Of a DNA stretch of 64,000 nt, positions 35,264-43,776 are shown one piece after another. Each line of letters opens with the position of its first letter. Positions within the stretch are counted from its first letter, which is position 1. Under the pieces are notes generated by a model that did no database searches, had not been told where the DNA came from, and was given only the letters and a program-made list of their open reading frames with translations. The DNA is from Okeanomitos corallinicola TIOX110 (GTDB taxonomy: Bacteria; Cyanobacteriota; Cyanobacteriia; Cyanobacteriales; Nostocaceae), in the NCBI RefSeq assembly GCF_038050375.1, contig NZ_CP150886.1, forward strand, positions 558,001 to 622,000, written 5' to 3'. The translations under genes and the position numbers were made by a program.

Positions 35264-36487
35264 ATGTTGTCAGTCCGAGATGCAGAAGCTACTATTTTAA
35301 ATTCCGTAAAACCGCTGGATAACCAGCTAGATGTAGAATTCATTGATTTGCTGATGGCGAATAATCGTATTTTAGCAACTCCAGTTACTAGCTCTGTTAA
35401 TTTTCCCCATTGGGATAATTCGGCGATGGATGGTTATGCTGTGCGTTATGCAGATGTACATCAAGCTAGGTCTGATAAACCTGTGGTTTTGGAAATTGTG
35501 GCAGAAATTCCCGCTGGTTATCAACCCCAGATTACTATTAAACCTGGACAAGCCGCGCGTATTTTTACAGGTGCTGTGATGCCTGCTGGTGCGGATACTG
35601 TGGTGATGCAGGAAAAAACTCACCGTCAAGATAACCGGGTTTTGATTTTTATTGCCCCTCAACCTCGTGAGTTTGTTAGACGTAAGGGTGATTTTTATCA
35701 AGCAGGTACGGAACTTTTGCCCGGTGGTATTGTGTTAACGGCTGGGGAAATTGCGGTGTTAGCTGGGGCGGGTAGGGAACAGGTAGGGGTTTTCCGTCGT
35801 CCTAAAGTAGCAATTTTTTCTAGTGGTGATGAGTTGGTGATGCCGGAACAGTTACTTAAACCAGGTCAAATTGTTGATTCTAATCAGTTTGCTTTGGCGA
35901 CTTTGATGCGGGAGTTGGGGGCTGAGGTGTTATTGCTGGGTATTGTTGAGGATGATCCTGAAGCTTTAACAGAAATTATAGATTATGCGATCGCCAATGC
36001 GGATATTGTCATTTCTACAGGTGGTGTATCTGTTGGTGATTATGACTACATAGGTAAAACTTTGGCATCTTTGGGTGGAAAGGTTCATTTTCAATCTGTG
36101 CAGATGCGTCCGGGTAAACCCTTAACTTTTGCAACTTTTCCTAATTCTTTATACTTTGGCTTACCTGGAAATCCTGTGTCTGCCCTGGTAACTTGTTGGC
36201 GGTTTGTCAAACCTGCAATTAGAAGAATGGCGGGACTTGCCCAAGGTTGGGGCGGAAAATTTATCAGGGTGCGATCGCACTCTCAACTACAATCTCATGG
36301 TAAAATGGAAACTTATATATGTGGAAATTTACACCTAGTCAATGGTGTTTACCAATTTCATAAAGCTCAGGGTAATGACAGTTCCGGTAATTTAATAAAT
36401 TTAGTCCAGACTAACGCTTTAGCAGTTCTTCCTGTCGGTCAAACGTTGGTTTCTCCCGGTGAGGAAGTTGTGGTATTGCAACCATAG
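35264..36487 (+). CDS. moeA: molybdopterin molybdenumtransferase
   Basis: MoeA inserts molybdate into adenylated molybdopterin, the last step of Mo-cofactor synthesis. The 407-residue protein begins MLSVRDAEATILNSVKPL and shows HWDNSAMDGYAVR, RIFTGAVMPAGADTVVMQE, IFSSGDELV, GQIVDSNQFALATLMRELG, ISTGGVSVGDYDYI and FGLPGNPVSALVTCWRF. The start at 35264 avoids overlap with the divergent RDD gene. Nitrate reductase or another Mo enzyme would be the client; none is in the window. Confidence 0.95.
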   Translation: MLSVRDAEATILNSVKPLDNQLDVEFIDLLMANNRILATPVTSSVNFPHWDNSAMDGYAVRYADVHQARSDKPVVLEIVAEIPAGYQPQITIKPGQAARIFTGAVMPAGADTVVMQEKTHRQDNRVLIFIAPQPREFVRRKGDFYQAGTELLPGGIVLTAGEIAVLAGAGREQVGVFRRPKVAIFSSGDELVMPEQLLKPGQIVDSNQFALATLMRELGAEVLLLGIVEDDPEALTEIIDYAIANADIVISTGGVSVGDYDYIGKTLASLGGKVHFQSVQMRPGKPLTFATFPNSLYFGLPGNPVSALVTCWRFVKPAIRRMAGLAQGWGGKFIRVRSHSQLQSHGKMETYICGNLHLVNGVYQFHKAQGNDSSGNLINLVQTNALAVLPVGQTLVSPGEEVVVLQP

Positions 36488-36502
36488 GCAGAATATCAAG
36501 GA

Positions 36503-36535
36503 GGGGAGAACGGCCGTTCTCCCGTACAGGAGTCA
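36503..36535. repeat. palindromic repeat copy 1 (GGGGAGAACGGCCGTTCTCC core)
   Basis: A perfect palindrome around GAACGGCCGTTC is followed by CGTACAGGAGTCA. The second copy at 36950-36982 has the same tail. The two copies bracket the small gene at 36661-36933. Confidence 0.75.
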
Positions 36536-36589
36536 GAGATAAAGAAGTAATATCTGATTCTCCCACTCACCCCCTCACCCACTCTCCCC

Positions 36590-36618
36590 TTGCCAAATTA
36601 GTATAATTGTACTATAAT
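36590..36618 (+). promoter_or_regulatory. sigma-70-type promoter for the 90-residue gene
   Basis: TTGCCA (36590-36595) and TATAAT (36613-36618) are separated by exactly 17 bases. The expected start of transcription is near 36625, leaving a ~35-base leader before the ATG at 36661. Confidence 0.6.
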
Positions 36619-36660
36619 AGATTCATCGCCTCCAAGCTGTAAACCACATCTGGAAGATGG

Positions 36661-36933
36661 ATGAATCCTATGATGAAACACTATATTCTCAGTCTTAATC
36701 CTACAGCCAAGCATGAATGGGATCGTTGTATTTTACGAGATCCTCTCACTGCAAAACGTCCAGACATAGCAAAATTAATTGCTGAAGCAGTAGGAGAGAA
36801 TACAGGTAGTTATTTAGTCAGTGTAAATATTGAAGTCAAGGTATTAGAAGAAGCTGCAACACAGCAAACTGAACAAATTTCACTACCCTTCCCAGAAATG
36901 AATATTCCTTCACAAATACGGGAAGCAGCGTAA
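36661..36933 (+). CDS. small protein of unknown function
   Basis: This 90-residue protein begins MNPMMKHYILSLNPTAKHEW and has a basic-acidic N-terminal half and an amphipathic C-terminus (EQISLPFPEMNIPSQIREAA). I do not recognise the family. It has a well-formed promoter, and a palindromic repeat lies on each side of it, so it stands as a separate cassette between moeA and the orphan parA. The start could also be the Met at 36670 or 36673. Its proximity to the ParA/nuclease segment is the only hint of role. Confidence 0.6.
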   Translation: MNPMMKHYILSLNPTAKHEWDRCILRDPLTAKRPDIAKLIAEAVGENTGSYLVSVNIEVKVLEEAATQQTEQISLPFPEMNIPSQIREAA

Positions 36934-36949
36934 ACAACGGGAGTCAGGA

Positions 36950-36982
36950 GGGGCGAACGGCCGTTCGCCCGTACAGGAGTCA
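36950..36982. repeat. palindromic repeat copy 2 (GGGGCGAACGGCCGTTCGCC core)
   Basis: This copy has the same architecture and tail (CGTACAGGAGTCA) as 36503-36535, with compensating changes on both arms (AGAA/TTCT versus CGAA/TTCG). Stem structure is therefore conserved while the sequence varies. Confidence 0.75.
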
Positions 36983-37011
36983 AAAGGTAAATATTTCTCC
37001 CCCTCTCCCCG

Positions 37012-37908
37012 TTACCTATCACTTGGTAATTTCTGTAATAATTCCTGGGTTAATTGAGTAAATGCCTTAGCACCAGCAGAACCAGGACTCATTAAAGCCA
37101 CAGGCATAAAACTATCAACAGCCCTAGCTACATTGACATCTACAGGAATTTGTGACTGACAAATAGTTTCTACACCAAAATCTTCGACAACACGGTGCAT
37201 TACTTGTTTATAATATCTGCCAGTTAATAAATTAGTATTGCACATACTAAAGACAATTCCTAACATTTTAGTATTGATTTTCGCTTCATGTTCATGACTA
37301 TCTTTTAACTTAGCAATACGTCTTTCTAATAATTGAATTCCCACTACAGATAAAGGTTCTGGTTTAGCAGGAAGAACGTAAAAATCGCTAGTAGCCAAAG
37401 CACTACGAGTCATGAGATTATAACCAGGAGCGCAGTCTAAAAGAATAAAATCATATTTTTCCCGTACTGGTTTTAAAATATCTCTAATTAAGACTCTTTC
37501 AAAACGATTCCAGATAGTTTCAAAATCATTTTCTTCTAATGCTACAGCTTGATTATGCAGCATTTCAGAAACAACAAATTCATCATATAAATCTATATCT
37601 CCTGGTAGTAAATCTAATCCTGGGAGTTTACATAATTGAGATTCAATAATGTCGTGAATTTGTAATTCAGGATTTGGTTCTGGGTTAATAACTTCATCTA
37701 TTAAATATCTAAAAGTTTTTCTTTGTTTACGACGTTTGGCAAATTCTAGAGGTGACATTAAACTCAGTGTGGCACTAATTTGACTATCTAAGTCCAGAAC
37801 CAATACCTTTTTACCGTGATTTTTGGCTAAACAAGTCGCCAGGTTAACAGTGAGGGTAGTTTTACCGACTCCACCCTTCATGTTTGCAGTTGCAATTACA
37901 TATCCCAT
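37012..37908 (-). CDS. orphan ParA-family ATPase
   Basis: This 298-residue deviant-Walker ATPase has MGYVIATANMKGGVGKTTLTVNLATCL at the N-terminus (Walker A' with both Lys), VLDLDSQISATLSL, the Walker B region YDFILLDCAPGYNLMTRSAL and the switch PLSVVGIQLLERR. It is larger than minimal ParA proteins, with an insertion of charged residues (about 60-120). No ParB-like gene is adjacent on its strand, so it is called orphan. It is divergent from the nuclease-ParA gene by 378 bases. Related ParAs position chromosomes, plasmids or protein clusters such as carboxysomes; the cargo here is unknown. Confidence 0.85.
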   Translation of the reverse strand: MGYVIATANMKGGVGKTTLTVNLATCLAKNHGKKVLVLDLDSQISATLSLMSPLEFAKRRKQRKTFRYLIDEVINPEPNPELQIHDIIESQLCKLPGLDLLPGDIDLYDEFVVSEMLHNQAVALEENDFETIWNRFERVLIRDILKPVREKYDFILLDCAPGYNLMTRSALATSDFYVLPAKPEPLSVVGIQLLERRIAKLKDSHEHEAKINTKMLGIVFSMCNTNLLTGRYYKQVMHRVVEDFGVETICQSQIPVDVNVARAVDSFMPVALMSPGSAGAKAFTQLTQELLQKLPSDR

Positions 37909-38286
37909 TTTGATTTCCTTTGCTGACGCATTCCCATTTTGGTAGCGTACATATTATCTAATAGATTTTCACTTTGGTTAATTTATTCTTTGGGAAGATG
38001 GGGAAAATGTGTTTGTTAGTATTTTTTGTAGTTTAGGTGATTATATGTCCAAATTTTTGGATAAGTTGGGAATATTGAGTGTTTTTACGTAATTGAACAA
38101 CCACGGTTTTAACATCACTGATATGCAGTAATTATTGTGAATATTTTCCGTATAAATACTAATTTTATTGACTTTTTTCTACAAAACTTTAAGTAAACTT
38201 TATAATTTCAAATACTCATGCTATGACATAATTATTCGTATATTTAAATTCTCATAATGATTATTGTTTCTTAGAGGTAGAATACC
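37909..38286. other. divergent AT-rich control region between two ParA genes
   Basis: This 378-bp region between the orphan parA (minus) and the nuclease-ParA gene (plus) is markedly AT-rich. It contains TTGGATAAGTTGGGAATATTG and scattered A/T runs but no clear iteron-like direct repeats or parS palindrome that I could recognise. GAGGTAGAATACC just before 38287 supplies a ribosome binding site for the TTG start. Confidence 0.45.
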
Positions 38287-39663
38287 TTGCTTTTTAATCC
38301 TGCACTGTGTCGTAATGAAAGCGAAGTAGAAAGTAAACTGATAGTTCAATATTTGCTACCACATTTAGGTTATACACCGGATACATGGCATCAAGAAGTA
38401 GCTGTTGGTAGTATTCGCTTAGATTTTTTGGCATTTTCAGCACAAGCTGTACCTTTTGTGTTAGATGCTAATTCACCGTTAAGTGTAGTAATGGAGGCAA
38501 AGCACCCTAAGCAAAATTTAGATCATCACATTTTCCGATTAAGGCATTATTTAACGAGTTTAAATGTGCGTTATGGGTTGTTAACTAATGGTAAGGAGAT
38601 CAGAATATATGAAAAGTATGATGATCAAATTATCTTAGTTTTTCAATGTAATGGTGATGAAGTTGAGGAGAAGATTGAGGAAATTAGGGGGTTAGTTGGT
38701 AGGGAGAGTTTGAAGAATAGAGAGTTTAAAGAAAGGTTAGAAGTACAAGTATCAAAGTTAGAATCTAATAAGGAGCATTCTATGAAGACTATTGCAATTT
38801 ATCACAATAAAGGTGGAGTGGGGAAAACAACCGTTGCAGTTAATTTAGCAGCAGCTTTGAGTCATAAAGGTAAAAAAGTTTTATTAATTGATATAGACTC
38901 TCAGGCTAATACAACTTTTGCCACAGGTTTGATCAAGTTCCAATTTGAAGAAGATGATGATTTAAGAGATAAAAATATTTATCATCTACTAGAATCCGCA
39001 GAACATGACTTTATTCCTGACATCGCTCGGAAATCAAATTATTTCAATAATCCAGAATTTGAAGTAATTCCAGCACATATTATTTTAGTAGAAAAACAAG
39101 AGCGTTTGAATAAACTAGCGAAAACTAGACTCAGATTAATGAAAAAGTTAGAAAACGTAGAAAATGAATATGATATCGTTATTATAGACACCCCACCCTC
39201 CAGAGATGTATATGCAGAAGTTGCTTTAATAACAGCAGATTATCTAATAATTCCTTCTGATTTAAAACCATTCGCTAATCAAGGTTTACCCACAGTCAAA
39301 AACTTTATAAATGAGCAAATTCAAGAATATAGAGAAGTTTTTGGTAAAGAACCTTTAAATATACTGGGAGTTTTACCTTCTAAAATTTCCACTAATAGTA
39401 GATTTCTGCAATATACATTTCCAAGACAAAGAGATATAATTCCTGAAAAATATGATTTACCTTTAATGGAGTCAGTGATTTATGACAGAAGTGTACTTTC
39501 AGAGTGTTTGAATAAAACTATAACCATTGGAGAACTAGAATATCCTGATCCAAAGTCGGTAATTAAATATGCAGAAGAAGTCAAATCTAGCGCTCAAAAA
39601 TCAGCATTAGAATTTGAAATTTTAGCTAATGAAGTTTTACAAAAAATAGGAGTTCAAGTATAA
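38287..39663 (+). CDS. HsdR-type nuclease domain fused to ParA ATPase
   Basis: Residues 1-120 match the HSDR_N domain (type I restriction-enzyme N-terminus): LLPHLGYTPDTWHQEVAVG, IRLDFLAF with Asp46, VVMEAKHPKQN with Glu70 and Lys72, and RYGLLTNGKEIRIYE. This makes a complete PD-(D/E)XK set. A charged linker (about 122-165) leads to a full ParA: MKTIAIYHNKGGVGKTTVAVN, LLIDIDSQANTTFATGL, VIIDTPPSRD. The ORF starts at TTG 38287 with AGAGGT upstream. Inside it, AAGGAG (38770-38775) lies 6 bases before the ATG at 38782 that begins the ParA half, so a free ParA of 293 residues may also be made. It is coupled to a ParB-like gene. Confidence 0.88.
   Translation: MLFNPALCRNESEVESKLIVQYLLPHLGYTPDTWHQEVAVGSIRLDFLAFSAQAVPFVLDANSPLSVVMEAKHPKQNLDHHIFRLRHYLTSLNVRYGLLTNGKEIRIYEKYDDQIILVFQCNGDEVEEKIEEIRGLVGRESLKNREFKERLEVQVSKLESNKEHSMKTIAIYHNKGGVGKTTVAVNLAAALSHKGKKVLLIDIDSQANTTFATGLIKFQFEEDDDLRDKNIYHLLESAEHDFIPDIARKSNYFNNPEFEVIPAHIILVEKQERLNKLAKTRLRLMKKLENVENEYDIVIIDTPPSRDVYAEVALITADYLIIPSDLKPFANQGLPTVKNFINEQIQEYREVFGKEPLNILGVLPSKISTNSRFLQYTFPRQRDIIPEKYDLPLMESVIYDRSVLSECLNKTITIGELEYPDPKSVIKYAEEVKSSAQKSALEFEILANEVLQKIGVQV
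38770..38784 (+). promoter_or_regulatory. internal Shine-Dalgarno and start codon for a free ParA
   Basis: AAGGAG (38770-38775), a 6-base spacer and ATG (38782-38784) stand at the exact domain boundary of the nuclease-ParA ORF. The ATG is in frame with the ORF and gives a normal ParA N-terminus. Confidence 0.6.
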
Positions 39664-40397
39664 TGCGTTTTTACTTAGTAGATGTTAAAGATATCGTATC
39701 TGATTTTCCTCGTTCAAATTTTGATGAAGTTGAATTACAAAAAATTGCAGAACTGATTATAGAAAGTGGTGGACTTATTAAACCATTAGTTCTTAAACAA
39801 TCAGGAGCAGAAAGTTATACAGTAATTGAAGGACATTTAGAGTATTATGCTGCTGTCACAGCAAAAGAAAAAAATCCACGTCAATGTGAAACAGTAAATG
39901 CGTTTGTTATTTCATCAAAAATTGAGGATTTAGTTTTAAAGCAAGTTGCAGCTATTACAGGAATTAATGATATTAATCAACCTCCAATAATTGCACATGA
40001 CAAAATTAATGTAGATTCATCCCGTCTTAATAATTTAGAATTAAGATTGGAAAAGTTTATGACTGAGTTAAAATTAGAAATTACGAAAGAAAGACAGAAA
40101 GTTGACGATCAATTTAAGGAATTGATTAGTAAAATTAGGGAGAACCCAGATAAAAAAGAAGTATCTCAGCATAAAGATCCTCTGAAATTACTCAACACTC
40201 TAACGCAACAGGAATTATACTCGAAATTAAAGAATTATCGAGTTCATCGTTATGAAGCTTTAGCTAAAGCTATTGTAGAAGCAAGGAATAAAAAACAAAA
40301 TCAAGAATTTGAAGATTATCGAGATGTACTGAGTTCTGTTAAAGGATTAGGTGATAAAGGAATGATAACCATAATTGATGAGTTTTCAAAAAATTAA
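39663..40397 (+). CDS. ParB-like N-domain protein partner of the nuclease-ParA fusion
   Basis: This 244-residue protein has a ParB/Srx-type N-terminal domain: VDVKDIVSDFPRSNFDEVEL, SGGLIKPLVLKQSG and YTVIEGHLEYYAAVTAKEK, where the last corresponds to the ParB box II (GERRWRAA-like) in degenerate form. A coiled-coil middle follows (LELRLEKFMTELKLEITKERQKVDD). The C-terminal segment resembles a helix-hairpin-helix (SSVKGLGDKGMITIIDEF). The standard ParB helix-turn-helix is not apparent. The ATG overlaps the upstream stop by 1 base (TAATG), so the two are translationally coupled. It probably acts with that ParA; DNA specificity is unknown. Confidence 0.75.
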   Translation: MRFYLVDVKDIVSDFPRSNFDEVELQKIAELIIESGGLIKPLVLKQSGAESYTVIEGHLEYYAAVTAKEKNPRQCETVNAFVISSKIEDLVLKQVAAITGINDINQPPIIAHDKINVDSSRLNNLELRLEKFMTELKLEITKERQKVDDQFKELISKIRENPDKKEVSQHKDPLKLLNTLTQQELYSKLKNYRVHRYEALAKAIVEARNKKQNQEFEDYRDVLSSVKGLGDKGMITIIDEFSKN

Positions 40398-40403
40398 CTC
40401 TCT

Positions 40404-40472
40404 TTCTTCTCTTCCTTTGCTCCTTTGCGTCTACCCTGCGGGATCTCCTAACGGAGATTGCGCGAAATAAAC
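40404..40472. repeat. dispersed repeat between convergent genes
   Basis: CTTCCTTTGCTCCTTTGCGT followed by GATCTCC-TAAC-GGAGATT (about 40442-40459) and GCGCGAAATAA recalls the lnt-internal repeat (mirror arm). The hairpin lies between the ParB-like gene and the ATPase and may terminate both. Confidence 0.6.
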
Positions 40473-40495
40473 CACGTATTTGGAGCAAAAACCAA

Positions 40496-42532
40496 TCACT
40501 TTCTCGGAAACAAAGTCACTAACTGAGAAGAAAGATGAGCTTTAGGATAAATAATTTTCATCTTATTTTCCCAACATAATTGTTGAATTAAACCATCAAG
40601 TTGCACTTCACTAAATTGTGGAAAAATACAACCCACATTTTTTAATAAAACCTGTCTACTCAAACAAGACTGTGTAATCACTAAATTAAAAATATAATCC
40701 TTTGCATCTTTCAATTCTGTATGTTTTTTCATTGGGTTGAACGTATTTAAATCACCACTACTATCATCATTTTTACTAATAACATCTGTTTTTTTTACTA
40801 TTCCTAAATCTTGTAATAAAGAACAATTATCTAAAATTTTCGTCGCAACTATTAGAGATTGTAAATTCTTTAAACTAATAATTTTACTACCAACTACTAA
40901 ATCTCCTTCTCGTGCAGTTCTTACTAAACTATGATAGGTAGCTAAGTAATGCACAGAATGTAAATCAGGAATAATATAACAATGTTTAGAATTAACAAAA
41001 ATATCCTTGTAAACTTTATATCCCTTACTTTGAGAATCACCTAAAGATTGTGAACGAATTAGATGTAATTTTAAAGATGGATTTTTTTCTAAAATTTTTC
41101 TACAAGCTTCCATTACATAAAAAAAACTTTCTAAATTAGGATCTTCTGTCCAAATAACTCCAATATTTTTATTCTTTAATTTATAAACAAGAGAATAACT
41201 AGCATACTTACTTCTAATAAATAGGGAAGTGCTAACTTCTTGCATTTGCAATGCTAATAAAACAGCTTGTAAATCCTGAATTAATTCTGTGGATGATAAT
41301 TGATTAATACGTGTAATTTGTTGTTGGATTCGGGAAAATTCTTCATACCATCTAACTTTAAAATAGGAAATAATTTCTAATTTATCTTGAGTTTCTTTAT
41401 AAAAAGTAAAAGTAGTTGCTTTATCATCTTTTACCAACCATTCTTTATAAGCTTTAAATAAATCTCTACCACAGATAATTACATCTCTAAAATTAATTCT
41501 GCCAATGGGAAAGACTTTTTCTAAAACTTGACGATTTAAGGGATATAGGGAAGAACTAGGGAGAGAATTAGCTTGTCTGTGTATGGAGTCTAATCTAGAA
41601 CCTAAAATTAGTTCTGCTTGAGCTAAACTTATATCTTTTAATTCTATTTTTTGATTAATATCACCTTGATATAATGGTTGAATTTGATCTTTATATTCCT
41701 CCCAACGATTACTACAAATGCTAATAATCATCATGTAATTATTATTATCTTCTCGGATTTTAGCATTTACTTGAAGTAAAGCATCTAAATCTAATGATCC
41801 ATTTGGTAAACGAGCAATACTTTCTATTTGATTGAAACAGAGTATTATGGGTTGAATTTCACAGCTAATTATACCGAAATTAGTTAATATCTCCCTTGCT
41901 GCTGTTTCTGTATTGATAGATTTTTCTACTCCTAAACTTTGAAGAGATTCTGCTGTTAAATCTTCTCCACGCAGATACTGACAGCTTAAATCATATAATT
42001 CTGGATTGATTAATTCATACAAAATTCCAAAAAAGTCATCTGAATTATAAATGTTAACTTTTTTATATTTCTCTTTTAGTCTATTAATAAATTTTTGCTT
42101 TTCAGTTCGGAAGAAACCTAATATAGTATCTTTTTCTTCCTTGACTTTCAATAGATGTAATAATAATGGCGATGGTTGGTTATTATTTTGACGTTTTACT
42201 AAACTATCAACTGTATAACGTAAAATTCTACGCCAAATACTATCCCGTTTAGCAAAGGGAGGAATGTTAACAAAACAAGCTTTATGACTTAATTGATTTT
42301 TTAGTCTAGTTAATAAATAAGTTTTACCACAACCACTATTTCCCGTAATTAGTACAGTACGTGTAATATGATCTTGTGAAATTTGACTTAATAATATTTC
42401 AATTTTGATGAATGTTTCTTGATGAAGATAAGTAATATTTGATTCTGAATTACTGTTATTAACAACATGAGAACAGTAAACATTATCAAAAGGGTTGACA
42501 TTCATCAAAATAATATCGTCAATAGATTGCAT
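40496..42532 (-). CDS. large P-loop ATPase of unknown function
   Basis: This 678-residue protein has Walker A GNSGCGKT at residues 64-71, followed by LLTRLKNQLSHKACFVNIPPF. The segment IQPIILCFNQIESI (about residue 230) is in the place of Walker B but reads Asn-Gln where Asp-Glu is expected. The C-terminal 300 residues contain a domain with GVIWTEDPNLESFFYVMEAC and a final winged-helix-like region (CLSRQVLLKNVGCIFPQFSEVQL). It resembles the ATP-binding proteins found beside mobile or defence loci, but I cannot assign a family. It converges with the ParB-like gene. Enzymatic activity is uncertain because of the Walker B change. Confidence 0.7.
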   Translation of the reverse strand: MQSIDDIILMNVNPFDNVYCSHVVNNSNSESNITYLHQETFIKIEILLSQISQDHITRTVLITGNSGCGKTYLLTRLKNQLSHKACFVNIPPFAKRDSIWRRILRYTVDSLVKRQNNNQPSPLLLHLLKVKEEKDTILGFFRTEKQKFINRLKEKYKKVNIYNSDDFFGILYELINPELYDLSCQYLRGEDLTAESLQSLGVEKSINTETAAREILTNFGIISCEIQPIILCFNQIESIARLPNGSLDLDALLQVNAKIREDNNNYMMIISICSNRWEEYKDQIQPLYQGDINQKIELKDISLAQAELILGSRLDSIHRQANSLPSSSLYPLNRQVLEKVFPIGRINFRDVIICGRDLFKAYKEWLVKDDKATTFTFYKETQDKLEIISYFKVRWYEEFSRIQQQITRINQLSSTELIQDLQAVLLALQMQEVSTSLFIRSKYASYSLVYKLKNKNIGVIWTEDPNLESFFYVMEACRKILEKNPSLKLHLIRSQSLGDSQSKGYKVYKDIFVNSKHCYIIPDLHSVHYLATYHSLVRTAREGDLVVGSKIISLKNLQSLIVATKILDNCSLLQDLGIVKKTDVISKNDDSSGDLNTFNPMKKHTELKDAKDYIFNLVITQSCLSRQVLLKNVGCIFPQFSEVQLDGLIQQLCWENKMKIIYPKAHLSSQLVTLFPRK

Positions 42533-42789
42533 GGGAATTTTCTCCTACCTTGCGTTGTCTTGATGAGAGAAGTAGATACTATAGATATTAGCCACCCGAT
42601 ACTTTTTTAGTTTATTGTCAGATTAAGGATTGATTATATTTACTGAAAATTTATAGTTAACATTCAACTATAAATTCTTTGCTGTTTGGGAAATATTTTT
42701 CACACAAAGAGTATTAAAATACAGAATACATCTTTGATCCTAATATTAACGTGAACTTAACAAATCATCAAGCCCTAGCCAGTTATATT

Positions 42790-43776
42790 TTAAACACCAG
42801 CTTTCCGTACCTGTTCAGTATAATCTTGAGGACGAAGTTGACGAAAAACCTGCAAAGCAAAGTTTCTTAAATTCATTGGCAAATAGGATAGAATGAAACC
42901 CATTAACATTTTCTTATCTCTCCCCAAAACCTGACTTGATGCTTGTAAAAATTTTCTACCTTCTATGGTATTACCGTTTTCAATTAATCTTAATGCTAGA
43001 ACTTGTTGAGTGACTGCTAATTTATGATGTCGCTGTTTTTCTAATTCTTGATCAGGAAATCTATAACTATCAATACAGAAAACTTTGGCTTTTAAAAAAT
43101 GCAGATTTTGTCTTAAACTGGTTTGTCCACCATGAAAGCGATATTCCATTAAAAATTCTGGTAAAAAATATCCTTGTTTACCCGCAATAGCTAACCTCAC
43201 TAACAAATCAAAATCCTCACATCCATCAGCTTCTGGACGCATAAAATCAACTTCTAATAAACAATTTCGGCGAAATAAAGTAGAACCAACTTGTAGACTT
43301 TGCTGGATAAATGTTTCTCGCATTAAATCGGGAATGATACCTTTTAATTTATCCTTTCCCCATTTAATTGAATTCTCTTGAGTAGCAGATTCAACTCTCT
43401 GATTATTTTGATTAATAATCCAATGATTTGTACACACAAAATCTATATTTGATTCTGCATCTAAAACCGCTACAGTTTTTTCTAAAAATTCTGGTGTGAT
43501 TGCATCATCATCATCAAATTTAATGAAATAATCCCCTGTAGCAACTTCAAAACCAGAACGCATATTCCGACTACGTCCACCATTTACAGGTTGTCTAATA
43601 TAACGAATGCGCGGATCATTGCACTGACTAACTATCTCCGCAGTGTTATCTGTCGAACCATCATCACAGATAATTAGTTCAAAATTTGTATAAGTTTGAG
43701 ATAATACACTATTAACTGCATAAGGAAGTATATTCTCTCGGTTATAAGTGGGAATACAAACACTAACTTTAGGCAT
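42790..43776 (-). CDS. family 2 glycosyltransferase
   Basis: This 328-residue GT-A fold enzyme has VCIPTYNRENILPYAVNSVL at the N-terminus, then CDDGSTDNTAEIV, RNMRSGFEVATGDYFIKFDDDD (the DXD-like metal site) and CEDFDLLVRLAIAGKQGYF. It transfers a sugar from a nucleotide donor; donor and acceptor are unknown. It is divergent from the GT4 gene with 204 bases between, suggesting a small surface-glycan locus. Confidence 0.9.
   Translation of the reverse strand: MPKVSVCIPTYNRENILPYAVNSVLSQTYTNFELIICDDGSTDNTAEIVSQCNDPRIRYIRQPVNGGRSRNMRSGFEVATGDYFIKFDDDDAITPEFLEKTVAVLDAESNIDFVCTNHWIINQNNQRVESATQENSIKWGKDKLKGIIPDLMRETFIQQSLQVGSTLFRRNCLLEVDFMRPEADGCEDFDLLVRLAIAGKQGYFLPEFLMEYRFHGGQTSLRQNLHFLKAKVFCIDSYRFPDQELEKQRHHKLAVTQQVLALRLIENGNTIEGRKFLQASSQVLGRDKKMLMGFILSYLPMNLRNFALQVFRQLRPQDYTEQVRKAGV

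Noticed and set aside
36503-36982. CRISPR-like paired repeats
   Set aside because: There are only two copies, 447 bases apart, self-complementary and separated by a gene, so it is not an array.
37909-38286. Plasmid origin or parS cluster between the ParA genes
   Set aside because: No iterons, DnaA-box cluster or repeated palindrome could be seen. AT-richness alone is not enough.
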